Positions 25,533 through 35,386 are shown, counted from the first letter of the stretch. The stretch is 50,388 nt of DNA from an uncultured Bacteroidota bacterium (GCA_913009685.1 CAJVXP010000014.1:1-50388); one strand, 5' to 3'. The notes: a model not told the origin generated them from the letters alone. Numbers and translations: made by a program.

Positions 25533-27359
25533 ATGAAACTTGAAAGAAATTTTGACATTCTCGTCCAAAACGTAAAAGAACATAACTACAAAGTAGCGCT
25601 TTCCATTAAGAGAAACGGACGGTGGGAAAACTTTAGCACCGATGAGTATAAAGAGATGGTCGATAATTTCAGCATTGGCTTACTGGCCATGGGTTTCAAA
25701 AAAGGAGATAAAATCCTGACTATCTCCAACAACCGTCCCGAATGGAACTTCGCCGATATGGGCATGGGACAAATCGGGGTTGTTCACGTACCGGTTTATC
25801 CAAATATCGGCCGGGGAGAACATCGATATATACTGGAACATTCGGACGCCCGGCTGGCCATTTTATCTTCCAAAGAATATTACGACAAAATCAAGCCACT
25901 GGTAGATGAAGTGCCGAAAATCGAAAAAACATTTACCTACGATAAAGTAGAGGGGGTTCCTCACTGGAGCGAAATTGTGGAACTGGGCAAAAAGAACAAA
26001 GAAAAATATGAAAACAAGCTACAAAAAATAAAGGATAGCATTTCGAAAGACGACCTGCTTTCTATCATCTATACATCGGGAACCACCGGTCGCTCCAAAG
26101 GCGTTATGCTGACTCACGAAAATTTTATGAGTAATGTCATGGATACCCGGAGTCTGTTGGACGTGGATGCCGGCGACCGTTGGCTGAGTTTTTTACCCTT
26201 ATGCCACGTTCTGGAAAGGATGGTGAACTACCTTGTTCAGGCCAAAGGTCTGAGTGTATATTATGTGGAAAGCATTGATACCATTGGAGAAAACCTTAAC
26301 GAAGTACATCCGCACGGCTTTGCCTCTGTACCCAGAGTCTTGGAAAAACTTTTTGATAAAATCATGTTGAAAGGCAAAGAGCTGAAAGGCATCAAACGCT
26401 GGCTTTTCGACTGGGCTGTAAAACTTGGCGTTCGGTACGAAGACGACCCGGCTAAGCGCGGTTTGCTGTACGACAAAAAGCTGAGCATTGCGAGAAAATT
26501 GATTTTCAGCAAATGGCAGGAAGCGCTCGGTGGCGAACTGAAGGTTGTAGTTTCGGGAGGAGCTGCCCTGCAGCCAAGGTTAGCCCGTCTGTTTAGCGCC
26601 GTGGGAATTAAAGTAGCCCAAGGCTATGGACTAACAGAAACTTCCCCGGTTATTTCTGTGAACTATGGAGAGTATCCAACGATGCAGGCAGGAAGCGTCG
26701 GGCCGGTACTGGAAAATGTGGAAGTGAAGATTGCCGAAGATGGGGAGATATTAATGAAGGGCCCTAATCTCATGATTGGTTATTATAAAGACCCTGTCAG
26801 AACAAAAGAGGTTATCGATGAAGAGGGATGGTTTCATACCGGCGATATCGGTAAAATAGAAAACGGAGTGTTATGGATTACCGACCGGAAAAAAGAAATA
26901 TTTAAACTCTCTACCGGGAAATATGTAGCCCCGCAAATCGTTGAAAATGTTTTTAAAGAGTCCCCGCTTATTGAGCAGATTCTCGTGGTGGGTGAAGGTG
27001 AGAAGTTTGCAGCAGCCGTTATCAGTCCTAATTTCCACTACTTACATGGCTGGTGTTTTAAAAATAACGTGAAATTCAGAGACAACGCTGAATTGGTTCG
27101 TCATCCCAAAGTGCTGGCCCGCTACAAGGAAGAGGTGGACAGGATAAACAAAACTTTAGGTCGCCACAGGCAGATTAAAAAGTTTGCCCTTACCTGCCGC
27201 GAATGGTCCACCGAAACAGGCGAACTTTCCCCTACCCTGAAGCTGAAGAGAAACCAGCTGAAGAAAATCTATGGCGTCAAGCTGGATAATCTTTATGGTT
27301 ACACAGAGGATCACGGTGATTTGGGCCTTCCTGACAACACCGCAAATACTGAAAAATAA
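25533..27359 (+). CDS. Long-chain acyl-CoA synthetase
   Basis: An AMP-forming synthetase of 608 residues that activates fatty acids to acyl-CoA. The P-loop-like motif YTSGTTGRSKG is at about residues 180-190. A3-type motif GYGLTETSPVISVN, the hinge/ATP motif EGWFHTGDIGKIENGVLWITDRKKEIFKLSTGKYVAPQIVE and the C-terminal catalytic Lys region (LSPTLKLKRNQL) are present. It belongs to the long-chain branch (FadD15/ACSL-like) rather than E. coli FadD. A single CAAACTA half-site of the MarR palindrome occurs at 25476-25482 upstream, which might link it to the same regulator; this is weak. It completes the activation and beta-oxidation set. Confidence 0.93.
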   Translation: MKLERNFDILVQNVKEHNYKVALSIKRNGRWENFSTDEYKEMVDNFSIGLLAMGFKKGDKILTISNNRPEWNFADMGMGQIGVVHVPVYPNIGRGEHRYILEHSDARLAILSSKEYYDKIKPLVDEVPKIEKTFTYDKVEGVPHWSEIVELGKKNKEKYENKLQKIKDSISKDDLLSIIYTSGTTGRSKGVMLTHENFMSNVMDTRSLLDVDAGDRWLSFLPLCHVLERMVNYLVQAKGLSVYYVESIDTIGENLNEVHPHGFASVPRVLEKLFDKIMLKGKELKGIKRWLFDWAVKLGVRYEDDPAKRGLLYDKKLSIARKLIFSKWQEALGGELKVVVSGGAALQPRLARLFSAVGIKVAQGYGLTETSPVISVNYGEYPTMQAGSVGPVLENVEVKIAEDGEILMKGPNLMIGYYKDPVRTKEVIDEEGWFHTGDIGKIENGVLWITDRKKEIFKLSTGKYVAPQIVENVFKESPLIEQILVVGEGEKFAAAVISPNFHYLHGWCFKNNVKFRDNAELVRHPKVLARYKEEVDRINKTLGRHRQIKKFALTCREWSTETGELSPTLKLKRNQLKKIYGVKLDNLYGYTEDHGDLGLPDNTANTEK

Positions 27360-27519
27360 AAAATTACTGATTAATTTGTTTACCAGACCCCGCCTGGTTA
27401 AAAATATCAATGCGGAGTGCTTTTTCAGGATAACTTATCTGAGAACGGCTTAAAAATGAACGCTGCTAATTTATAAGAGATTTATATAAAATCGAATCGG
27501 TTTCTTGTCTATAGTTTAA

Positions 27520-27527
27520 TAAATTTG
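27520..27527 (+). promoter_or_regulatory. GAPDH promoter -7 box
   Basis: TAAATTTG matches TAnnTTTG and lies 23 nt before the ATG, giving a leader of about 16 nt. The -33 element is imperfect. Confidence 0.5.
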
Positions 27528-27550
27528 CGCCTTAATTACAGCTTATCATT

Positions 27551-28564
27551 ATGTCAAAAATACGCATTGCCATCAACGGTTTCGGCCGTATCGGGCGCAT
27601 CACCTTCCGGAACATTCAGAAAAAAGACAACATGGAAGTCGTTGCCATCAACGACCTCACCGATGCCGCGAACCTGGCCCATTTGTTAAAATACGATTCC
27701 GTTCAGCGGCAGTTTGATGGAACCGTGGAACACAACGGAGGCCATATTTATGTAAACGGTAAAAAAATTCTTGTTTTAAACCAACCGGACCCCGCCAAAC
27801 TTCCCTGGAAAAAGCTGAATATCGATGTGGTCATCGAATCCACCGGGCAATTTGTGGATAGAGATGAAGCTATCAAACATGTGGAAAAATCGGGCGCCCG
27901 CAAAGTCATCATTTCTGCGCCGGCAGAAGGCGAACGCGATGACGTGAAATATGTTGTTTTGGGAGTCAATGACGAAATTATTGACAAAAAGGATGTGATT
28001 ATCTCCAATGCTTCGTGTACCACCAACAATGTGGCTCCGCTCATCATGATTCTTGACGAAAAATGGGGTATTGAGAAAGGGTTTATGACCACAGTTCATT
28101 CTTACACCAAAGACCAGAATATTGTGGATGGCCCGCACAAAGACTGGCGTCGCGGCCGGGCAGCTGCCTACTCCATCGTACCAACAACTACCGGCGCTGC
28201 CAAAGCTGCCACCAAAATATTTCCCCATCTGAAGAACAACCTCGGTGGCGCCGGCATCCGTGTTCCCGTTCCGGATGGCTCGCTAACCGACCTGACCTGT
28301 ACCTTGCGAAAATCTACCAGCGTGGAAGAAATTAATACCGCTTTTAAAGAAGCTGCCGAAGGCAGGCTGAAAGGTATTCTGCAATACACCGAAGACCCCA
28401 TCGTTTCGGCGGACATTATCGGGAACACCCACTCGGCGGTTTTTGATGCTAACCTGACCGCTGTTTTGGGCGATAAAAACAAACTGATAAAAGTGGTAGC
28501 CTGGTACGACAACGAAATGGGATACTCCAGCCGGCTTGTTGAGCTTATTGAGAAGTTTGTCTAA
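27551..28564 (+). CDS. gap: Glyceraldehyde-3-phosphate dehydrogenase, type I
   Basis: Glycolytic/gluconeogenic NAD-dependent enzyme of 337 residues. The N-terminal Rossmann motif is INGFGRIGRI; the active-site nucleophile Cys156 is in SNASCTTNN; the phosphate-binding regions are TVHSYTKDQNIVDGPHKDWRRGRAAAYSIVPTTTGAAKA; and the C-terminus carries WYDNEMGYSSRLVELI. Length and start fit the family. It stands alone between the fad cluster and the convergent LuxR-type gene. Whether it is the only GAPDH of the organism cannot be told. Confidence 0.97.
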   Translation: MSKIRIAINGFGRIGRITFRNIQKKDNMEVVAINDLTDAANLAHLLKYDSVQRQFDGTVEHNGGHIYVNGKKILVLNQPDPAKLPWKKLNIDVVIESTGQFVDRDEAIKHVEKSGARKVIISAPAEGERDDVKYVVLGVNDEIIDKKDVIISNASCTTNNVAPLIMILDEKWGIEKGFMTTVHSYTKDQNIVDGPHKDWRRGRAAAYSIVPTTTGAAKAATKIFPHLKNNLGGAGIRVPVPDGSLTDLTCTLRKSTSVEEINTAFKEAAEGRLKGILQYTEDPIVSADIIGNTHSAVFDANLTAVLGDKNKLIKVVAWYDNEMGYSSRLVELIEKFV

Positions 28565-28604
28565 TATAAATACCAAACATTAGTTCACTTCAGTCACCCC
28601 CGCT

Positions 28605-28652
28605 CTTTCGGATTTGTAATCCGAAAGCATTGGAAATAAGGATTTTAAATCC
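28605..28652. repeat. Paired GGATTT-type hairpins between gap and the LuxR-type gene
   Basis: CTTTCGGATT (28605-28614) pairs with AATCCGAAAG (28618-28627), then GGATTT (28640-28645) pairs with AAATCC (28647-28652). A related pair of hairpins occurs at 49952-49999. No T run follows, so it is classed as a dispersed hairpin repeat that may also act at the convergent gene ends. Confidence 0.65.
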
Positions 28653-28680
28653 GCTATCTGGTGTTGCCCGCTTCAGGCAC

Positions 28681-29337
28681 TTAGTCAATCTGAATAATAT
28701 TGTTCTTGATAGCAAACTTCACTAAATCGACGGTAGTCTTCAGCTCAATTTTTTTCATAATGTTGTTTTTGTGCGTTTCCACGGTACGCACACTGATAAA
28801 CAGCTTCTCGGCGATGTGCCGGTTCGACATGCCTTCGGCAAACAATTTAAAAACCTCTAACTCCCTCGCCGACAAGTGTTTCAGCTTATTCTCCTTTTCC
28901 ACCGGACCGATTTTCTGGTCGGAAAGATAACTGTGCAATAAAATATCGGTAATACTTTTGGCGTAAAATTCATAGCCGTTGCGCAGAGTATAAATGGCTT
29001 CGAGAATCTCCGAGCGGTTGGCATCGTTGCCAAGGTGTCCTTTGGCACCCGCTTTGATGGTCCGTAAAATAAATTTCTCATCATTAAACATCGAAAGAAT
29101 CAGCTGCTTAGCCTTGGGAAAATGTTGCAAAAAAAGCTTTATGTCGTCAATAATTTTTTCTGAAGCAGTGTAAGCCACAGTCAAAGCAACATGTACCGGC
29201 AGTTGCGGTGGATTTTTAATTAAATCGTCCAGCGCCTCATAAGGCCCCACAACTACAATATCATCGGAATCTTTCAGTAAAGCCATCAGGGCATCGGAAA
29301 TAACGGGAAACGGATTGATTAGGGCAACGTAAATCAT
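28681..29337 (-). CDS. LuxR-type regulator with degenerate receiver domain
   Basis: A 218-residue NarL/FixJ-like protein. The C-terminal DNA-binding domain (about 155-210) is intact: LSARELEVFKLFAEGMSNRHIAEKLFISVRTVETHKNNIMKKI. The N-terminal part folds like a receiver (VALINPFPVISDALMALLK, QLILSMFND, IKAGAKGHLGND), but phosphorylation residues are missing. The acidic pair is Asn8-Pro9, the phosphoacceptor position falls at about Thr53 in HVALTVAYTA, and the conserved Lys is replaced near Asn104. It therefore probably works without phosphorylation or responds to a ligand. No histidine kinase gene is nearby. The target genes are unknown. Confidence 0.87.
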   Translation of the reverse strand: MIYVALINPFPVISDALMALLKDSDDIVVVGPYEALDDLIKNPPQLPVHVALTVAYTASEKIIDDIKLFLQHFPKAKQLILSMFNDEKFILRTIKAGAKGHLGNDANRSEILEAIYTLRNGYEFYAKSITDILLHSYLSDQKIGPVEKENKLKHLSARELEVFKLFAEGMSNRHIAEKLFISVRTVETHKNNIMKKIELKTTVDLVKFAIKNNIIQID

Positions 29338-29816
29338 TAAACCAATATTTTTCTGCCTGCGAAGTTAAAAAAAGTATTTGATTTCCCCCCTCACCCGCAG
29401 GTTTTGACTAAATATTTTTTAAGGTTTCAACAAACATTTCTAATTTCAAAGAACCCACTAAAAGCGGATACCTTTCCTATATCTGCCAAGGCGGATTACC
29501 ATTCTTTGAGAATTTCCTGACTACACCAAAAAGCATTGAGATACCCGTACCCAATGCTCTCTTCATTACCGCTGTCTGTTGTCTCTACGGCAGGTAAATA
29601 CCTTACCTGATTTTCTTAACATAGTTTTTAAAACTTTGTATATCCATGATTAGCCATCCGAAAAACAACTGGTGTTAATTTAATATTAGTCAAAAAAAGA
29701 TTTTTGCCGATAATTTAATGTTCGTTTAACATCTAATTAAGACACAGGTAATAATTGAATTTCATCTTTGCATCGAAATGTTAAAAAATCTTATAAACTA
29801 TTAAAAAAGTAAAAAA
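29338..29816. other. Intergenic region upstream of the lipoprotein gene
   Basis: 479 nt without a supportable gene. It contains two inverted repeats: GCATTG at 29533-29538 with CAATGC at 29552-29557, and CAGGTAA at 29591-29597 with TTACCTG at 29603-29609. CATCTTTG at 29763-29770 resembles a -7 box with one mismatch and would serve the downstream lipoprotein gene. Confidence 0.5.
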
Positions 29817-31526
29817 ATGCACACAACAAAGCAAATGAAAACAATGCTCTTACTGGCAGCAGTAATCCTTCTGGGATTTACAGCCTGTAAGAAAAGCCCA
29901 CTGCAGCCGGCGGCAAAGCCGCCCACTATGTCAAATCTTGAAGTGAGCGGCACACAAAAAGACTACAAAGCTGCCATCACCTTTAGCGAGGGTGTTTACA
30001 AAAATGCCGATAAAACCGGCGCTCTCGACAGAAACAGTTTTATGGTGAGCCTTTCCGGAGGCAAAGCCGGACTGGTTTCCTACACGGTAGTCCATTCAGC
30101 AGGAGCTAAAACAGCAGCCATCGATTTAATACTGAGCGATTATCCCGATGGTACCGAGAGTCTTTCCATCAAACCTGCCTCCGGCAGCAGTATTTATAAC
30201 ACGTCGGGTGTTGCCATGGCAGCCTCCGACAACAAATCGGGCACTCTCGGCGAAGCCGAACACAAGACTATCACAATAAAAGATAATGGAAACGGCATTG
30301 GCACACAAACCTGGACAGCCAACAACATCTATCTGTTAGAAGGTTTCTGCTTTGTGAATGCCGGCCAAACCCTTACCATCGAACCGGGAACCGTTATAAA
30401 AGGGAAACCCGGGCAAGGCGTCAATGCTTCCGCTTTGATTGTTGCCCGCGGGGGGAAGGTTATGGCTGAAGGCACAAAAGAGAAGCCTATCATTTTCACT
30501 GCCGAAGCCGACGACCTGAACGGCTCCGTAGGCGACCTTGACGATGGACTTTGGGGTGGTGTCATTCTGTTGGGAAAAGCCCGCCTGAACAGCGTTCCTA
30601 ACGAACAACAAATTGAAGGGATTCCCCAAACCGAACCACGCGGCATATATGGTGGCGACGATGATGCTGACAATTCCGGCACTTTAAAATATATCTCCAT
30701 CCGCCATGGCGGTACCGATATCGGCGCAGGTAATGAAATTAACGGACTCACCCTCGGCGCTGTGGGAAGCGGCACGGTTATCGACTACATCGAAGTGATT
30801 GCTAACAAAGATGATGGTATCGAATTTTTCGGTGGCGACCCACGGGTAAAACACTTTTTGTCGGTCTTCAACGGGGACGACTCCTTCGACTACGACCAGG
30901 GATTCCGCGGATTTGGCCAGTTCTGGCTTGCCATTCAGGGTTTTGACCGCGGTGATCGTATTGGCGAACACGACGGCGGTACAGACCCCGAAACCGGAAG
31001 TCCACTCGCAACACCAACCATTTACAACGCTACCTACATTGGACAGGGCGATGCTGCAGGAAAAAGAACCGTTACCTTCCGCGACAATGCCGGCGGAACG
31101 TACGCCAACTCTATTTTCTACAACCAGCATCACGGTATTGATATTGAGTATCTCTCTTCCGAATGTAGCTGGACACGCTTTCAGCAGGGTGATTTGCACA
31201 TTTTAAACAATGTTTTTTATAAAATTTCAGAAACCATGCCGCTGTTTGTGAAAGCATACGCTGGCGTTACCGATCAACAGATTGCTTCCGCCAACGATTC
31301 GCTAACCAACTACTTCTCAGCGATGCAAAATATGGTTGCTGACCCGGGACTGTCAATTGAAAACAACAAATGGAATATCATTCCTACAAAACATGTTTCC
31401 GACAACCTGGCCGACTACCCCACATCCGCATGGTTCGACAAAGTGGATTACCGCGGCGCTGTTGACCCCAACAACAACTGGATTGAAGGCTGGACATTGT
31501 TTTCAAAAAAATATCTCACAAAATAA
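29817..31526 (+). CDS. Surface lipoprotein with Ig-like and beta-helix-like regions
   Basis: A 569-residue predicted lipoprotein: signal peptide with lipobox GFTAC (Cys24) followed by KKS. Residues about 38-145 look like an Ig/fibronectin-like strand-rich domain (TMSNLEVSGTQKDYKAAITF). From about 150 there is a long Gly/Asp-rich region with right-handed beta-helix features: LTIEPGTVIKGK, ALIVARGGKVMAEGTKEKPIIFTA, GGVILLGKARLN, GTLKYISIRHGG and DDGIEFFGGDPRVKHF. Asp-rich turns (GGDDDADNSG) may bind calcium. I recognise the type from Bacteroidota, where such genes stand beside TonB receptors, but know no proven function. Its partner receptor is 108 nt downstream, so a role as substrate-binding lipoprotein is inferred. 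Confidence 0.75.
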   Translation: MHTTKQMKTMLLLAAVILLGFTACKKSPLQPAAKPPTMSNLEVSGTQKDYKAAITFSEGVYKNADKTGALDRNSFMVSLSGGKAGLVSYTVVHSAGAKTAAIDLILSDYPDGTESLSIKPASGSSIYNTSGVAMAASDNKSGTLGEAEHKTITIKDNGNGIGTQTWTANNIYLLEGFCFVNAGQTLTIEPGTVIKGKPGQGVNASALIVARGGKVMAEGTKEKPIIFTAEADDLNGSVGDLDDGLWGGVILLGKARLNSVPNEQQIEGIPQTEPRGIYGGDDDADNSGTLKYISIRHGGTDIGAGNEINGLTLGAVGSGTVIDYIEVIANKDDGIEFFGGDPRVKHFLSVFNGDDSFDYDQGFRGFGQFWLAIQGFDRGDRIGEHDGGTDPETGSPLATPTIYNATYIGQGDAAGKRTVTFRDNAGGTYANSIFYNQHHGIDIEYLSSECSWTRFQQGDLHILNNVFYKISETMPLFVKAYAGVTDQQIASANDSLTNYFSAMQNMVADPGLSIENNKWNIIPTKHVSDNLADYPTSAWFDKVDYRGAVDPNNNWIEGWTLFSKKYLTK

Positions 31527-31551
31527 CTTAAATACAAAACTATCATCACCG

Positions 31552-31596
31552 CTGAGTGGGGATTCTTCTTCGAATTATCCCCACTCAGTTTTGTTT
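31552..31596 (+). terminator. Hairpin between the lipoprotein and TonB-receptor genes
   Basis: CTGAGTGGGGA (31552-31562) pairs with TCCCCACTCAG (31578-31588), an 11-bp stem with a 15-nt loop, followed by TTTTGTTT. It may reduce transcription of the receptor relative to the lipoprotein. Confidence 0.75.
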
Positions 31597-31634
31597 AAAA
31601 TAAATATCAATTTGAAATCAATAATACCACTACC

Positions 31635-34472
31635 ATGAATAACATAAAACATCTTGGCTTACTGTTGCTTATTCTTACTTCCGTTTCCATAATGGCCCAA
31701 ACCGGTAAAGTTCGCGGCAAAATTACCGATGCGAAAACCGGAGAAGCGCTCATTGGTGCCACGGTAATGATTAAGGGATCTGCCACCGGCACCGTCAGTG
31801 ATTTGGATGGAAACTATACGCTCAACAATTTAAAACAGGGGAACCATACTTTGGTTTTTCGGTATGTTTCGTTCACCCCGAAAGTTGTTACAGACGTTAA
31901 CGTGAAAGGAAACGGAGTCATAGTATTGAACATCCCGTTGCAACCGGCAAGCCTCGGCTTAAAAGAAGTGGAGATCAGAGCCAAAGCGGTAAAGCGCAGC
32001 GAAGCCGCCATGCTGACCATTCAAAAAAGATCGTCCAACGTGATTGAAGGCCTTTCGGCAGAACAGATCGGGCGTGCCGGCGACAGTGATGCGGCGGGAG
32101 CGCTGAAACGGGTTACCGGCGTAAGCATTGTAGATGGAAAATATGTTTATGTTCGCGGCCTCAACGACCGGTACAGCAAAACTACGCTGAATGGCGCTGA
32201 CATTCCCGGACTGGATCCCAACAAATATACCGTGCAAATGGATATCTTTCCCAGCTCGCTCATCGAAAATATTGTGGTTTATAAATCGTTTAGTCCCGAT
32301 TTGCCGGGTGATTTTACAGGCGGCATGGTAAATATCGAAACCCGCGATTTTCCGGAACGTTTTACGCTGGAAGCCGGAGCAAACCTGGGGTACAACATCA
32401 ATGCAAATCTTAATAAGGACTTTTTATCATATCAGGGAAGCCCCATCGATTTCCTCGGCTTCGACAACGGTTTTCGCAGCATTCCGGCCGAAGCCAAAGG
32501 GGCGTTGCCTCAGTATCCCATGGAAAAGAAGAAACTCACGTCCATCACCGAATCCTTCAATAAAATTATGACCCCGGTAAAACACGTGGCAGGCCCTAAC
32601 GGCAGCTTCTTCTTTGCGCTCGGCAACCAAAAAGACATCGGAAGACACCAGCTGGGATATCAGTTTAGCATTTCATACAAAAAAGAGAACACTTTTTACC
32701 ACAATGGAATTAAAAACCTGTATCACCTCGGGGGATCCGGCGACAAAACACTCATAATAGACCATAATTATTCTGATGATCAGGGACAAACCGAGTATCT
32801 GTGGGGAGCACTGGGAGGCTTGTATTACAAAATATCACCCACGCAAAAAATAGGACTCACATTATTTAAAAACCAAAGCGGTGCTTCTGCTGCCCGCAAA
32901 CTTTTCGGTCAAAAGCTTTCGGATGATGCAGGCGGTTTGTACATCGAAACGCGTGTGCTCAGCTGGACGGAACGTTCGCTCAACAATGCACAACTTAAAG
33001 GAAAACACTATTTTAAAAATCTTTCCAGTCTCCACATCAACTGGATTGGCTCTTACACCTATTCCTATCAGAATGAGCCCGACCGGCGGTTTTTCACCAA
33101 CAGCTTCTATCCCGATCTTTCCGGCATGTACCGCTATTCCATTCAGCCTTCGCTTTACAACGTCCCGGCACGATACTATCGATATCTCAACGAGGACAAT
33201 TACAATTTCAAAATAAACTTTAAAATCAAAGCCGGGAAAAACGAAAATGCGCCAACCATCAAATTCGGTAGCAGCCTTGTTTATAAAAAACGAAATTTTC
33301 ATGAACAACGCCTCGATTACCGGTTTCAGTTTTCGCAATATGTTTATGATGGCAATGTTTCGGAATATATTTCAGACCGGAACATTGGGTTGAATTATGC
33401 CGGTTATAATCCGCAAACAGGCACCAACTTCGGACTTTACATGCAGGGAAATCCCGGTGATGACCAGAGAAACAGCTATACAGGAACGCAAAGGGTTCAG
33501 GCCGGCTATGCCATGATCGATGCTGTTTTGTGGGAAAAGCTGCGTTTGAGCACCGGTTTGCGCTTTGAACATACCTATATTTATACTGCCAGCCGCGACA
33601 CAACCTTACAAACAGGCTGCCTCAACAACAATGATTTTCTTCCGGCGCTGAACCTGACCTGGTATATGAAAAAAAACATGAATCTGCGCCTCAACAGCAG
33701 CCGCACGCTGGCACGCCCAAACTTTCGCGAACTGGCGCCCTATGCTTCGCAGGATTTTGCCGGCGGGGAAGTGTATGTGGGTAACAGCAATCTGCAACGT
33801 ACTACCATCGATAACTTCGACCTCCGATGGGAATATTTCATGTCGCGTGACGAACTCCTTTCTATAAGCGCTTTCTACAAACTCTTCAAAAATCCCATCG
33901 AGCTGGTGGATAATCCCAAAGCGCAAAATACCGAACTTTCGTGGGAAAATGTGGACAAAGCAAAAGTTTACGGCGCAGAACTGGATTTCAGGAAACATCT
34001 TGATTTCTGGAATTTTACCAAAAATTTTAAACTGAGTGTAAACTTTACTTATGTCTTTTCTGCAGTGGCTATCGATTCGCTTGAGCTGGCAGCCATCCGC
34101 GCTACTGACCCGTCAGCAAAAGCTACGCGCCCCATGAACGGCCAGTCGCCTTACATTGTGAACGCCATGCTGACTTACGAACATGCGAAGTCGGGATGGG
34201 AAGCCAATCTGGTTTACAATGTTACCGGTCCGAAATTGATGATAAACGTAAAAGGCGGCACCCCGGATATTTACGTACAACCGTTTAATTCATTGAACTT
34301 TGTGTTAAAAAAAAGGCTTAACAAGAGGTTTGTGTTGTCGTTCAAAGCCCAAAACCTGCTCAATGTTACTTACAAAGAAACCTATACTTTTTTGGGTAAT
34401 GAATACATTTACCGGCAATACCAGACCGGAAACACATTTGAAGCAGGTATTAGTTACAAACTGTTGCGATAA
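31635..34472 (+). CDS. TonB-dependent outer-membrane receptor
   Basis: A 945-residue receptor with a signal peptide (about 1-22, SIMAQ followed by TGKVRG). The carboxypeptidase-regulatory-like domain GKITDAKTGEALIGATVMIKG...YTLNNLKQGNHTLVFRYVSF is typical of Bacteroidota. Next comes a plug domain (SDAAGALKRVTGVSIVDGKYVYVRGLNDRYSKTTLNG, IPGLDPNKYTVQMDIFPSSLIENIVVYKSFSPDLPGDFTGGMVNIETRDFP) and a C-terminal barrel ending AGISYKLLR. No SusD follows it; the upstream beta-helix lipoprotein may take that place. The substrate is unknown, but 'VYVRGLNDRYSKTTLNGA' and the aromatic-rich barrel resemble receptors of the TIGR-type group without a known ligand. Confidence 0.9.
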   Translation: MNNIKHLGLLLLILTSVSIMAQTGKVRGKITDAKTGEALIGATVMIKGSATGTVSDLDGNYTLNNLKQGNHTLVFRYVSFTPKVVTDVNVKGNGVIVLNIPLQPASLGLKEVEIRAKAVKRSEAAMLTIQKRSSNVIEGLSAEQIGRAGDSDAAGALKRVTGVSIVDGKYVYVRGLNDRYSKTTLNGADIPGLDPNKYTVQMDIFPSSLIENIVVYKSFSPDLPGDFTGGMVNIETRDFPERFTLEAGANLGYNINANLNKDFLSYQGSPIDFLGFDNGFRSIPAEAKGALPQYPMEKKKLTSITESFNKIMTPVKHVAGPNGSFFFALGNQKDIGRHQLGYQFSISYKKENTFYHNGIKNLYHLGGSGDKTLIIDHNYSDDQGQTEYLWGALGGLYYKISPTQKIGLTLFKNQSGASAARKLFGQKLSDDAGGLYIETRVLSWTERSLNNAQLKGKHYFKNLSSLHINWIGSYTYSYQNEPDRRFFTNSFYPDLSGMYRYSIQPSLYNVPARYYRYLNEDNYNFKINFKIKAGKNENAPTIKFGSSLVYKKRNFHEQRLDYRFQFSQYVYDGNVSEYISDRNIGLNYAGYNPQTGTNFGLYMQGNPGDDQRNSYTGTQRVQAGYAMIDAVLWEKLRLSTGLRFEHTYIYTASRDTTLQTGCLNNNDFLPALNLTWYMKKNMNLRLNSSRTLARPNFRELAPYASQDFAGGEVYVGNSNLQRTTIDNFDLRWEYFMSRDELLSISAFYKLFKNPIELVDNPKAQNTELSWENVDKAKVYGAELDFRKHLDFWNFTKNFKLSVNFTYVFSAVAIDSLELAAIRATDPSAKATRPMNGQSPYIVNAMLTYEHAKSGWEANLVYNVTGPKLMINVKGGTPDIYVQPFNSLNFVLKKRLNKRFVLSFKAQNLLNVTYKETYTFLGNEYIYRQYQTGNTFEAGISYKLLR

Positions 34473-34601
34473 AAATATGCTGTTTTCCGTAACCGGATTT
34501 TTCCGGGAATATTCCTGATAGTATTTTTCGGCAGGATAAAAATTTTTATACAGGCTGATTTCGGTAACAGTGTTTGTCCAAATAGCAGTTTTTGTTCCGC
34601 A

Positions 34602-35180
34602 TTAAATAAGCAAAAGCTTTCGTCCGTAAATAAGTTCTTCAATTTCAGGAGGAGGGCCGAGAAACTCTTCACGGAAGCGGTCCATCTCCCCGCGGGTTTT
34701 CTCCGAAAGCAACTCCGCCATCTCTTCCATCACCTCCTCGCCGATGGCCATGGGCGGTGTATTCATTACCAAATGATTTCCGCAAAACTGACCAATGAGC
34801 TGATACTCTTTCATTTCGTTCACCGGCTTCTCCTTAAAAAAGCATTTGGAAAGCCATTGGTTTAAATCAAAAGACTGCATATCAATCATTATGGGTTGAC
34901 CTCCGCGGGACGCCATGATATCCTGATAATATTTCTGCAGGTTTTGCATGGATTCTTCCGACATGCCCGTTTGCATCTCCTGATAACAATCCAGACACAT
35001 AGCATATTCAAAAACTGTGGCGCTGAATTCATAGCCTTCATAATTTTTCATGGCCTTTTCAATAACATAATGCGTTCCATCCTCCAACAGATTCTTTCCG
35101 CAAACCACACATGTTTCAAAAGGTTTTCCTTCTGAATCTGAATAAAACTGTCCGGGAATATCCACCAAATAATCACTCAT
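34602..35180 (-). CDS. Uncharacterised CxxC protein
   Basis: A 192-residue protein beginning MSDYLVDIPGQFYSDSEGKP at the ATG at 35180; the frame extends two codons further to a TTG, which was not used. Two Cys pairs, ETCVVCGKNLL and AMCLDCYQEMQ, lie about 35 residues apart and could form a zinc ribbon. The rest is acidic and largely helical, ending in PPPEIEELIYGRKLLLI. I do not recognise the family. No signal peptide or membrane segment. It is convergent with the TonB receptor gene and divergent from the methyltransferase gene; neither relation suggests a function. Confidence 0.7.
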   Translation of the reverse strand: MSDYLVDIPGQFYSDSEGKPFETCVVCGKNLLEDGTHYVIEKAMKNYEGYEFSATVFEYAMCLDCYQEMQTGMSEESMQNLQKYYQDIMASRGGQPIMIDMQSFDLNQWLSKCFFKEKPVNEMKEYQLIGQFCGNHLVMNTPPMAIGEEVMEEMAELLSEKTRGEMDRFREEFLGPPPEIEELIYGRKLLLI

Positions 35181-35386
35181 AGCCAACGGATTTTAAAAGA
35201 CAAATTTACACTTTTCTCCATTACCTGTCAATACTACCGAACGAAAAATCCGGGGAGCATAAAACAGAGTTTTCTTTTTATCACCATTATCCTTATTTTT
35301 GTCTGCCGGCTTCGGAAAAATAACTTTTTCTCTACTTGCACCTAATTTTAAAAGTTCCCGAGCCGGCTTTTTCAGGAAAGGCAACC

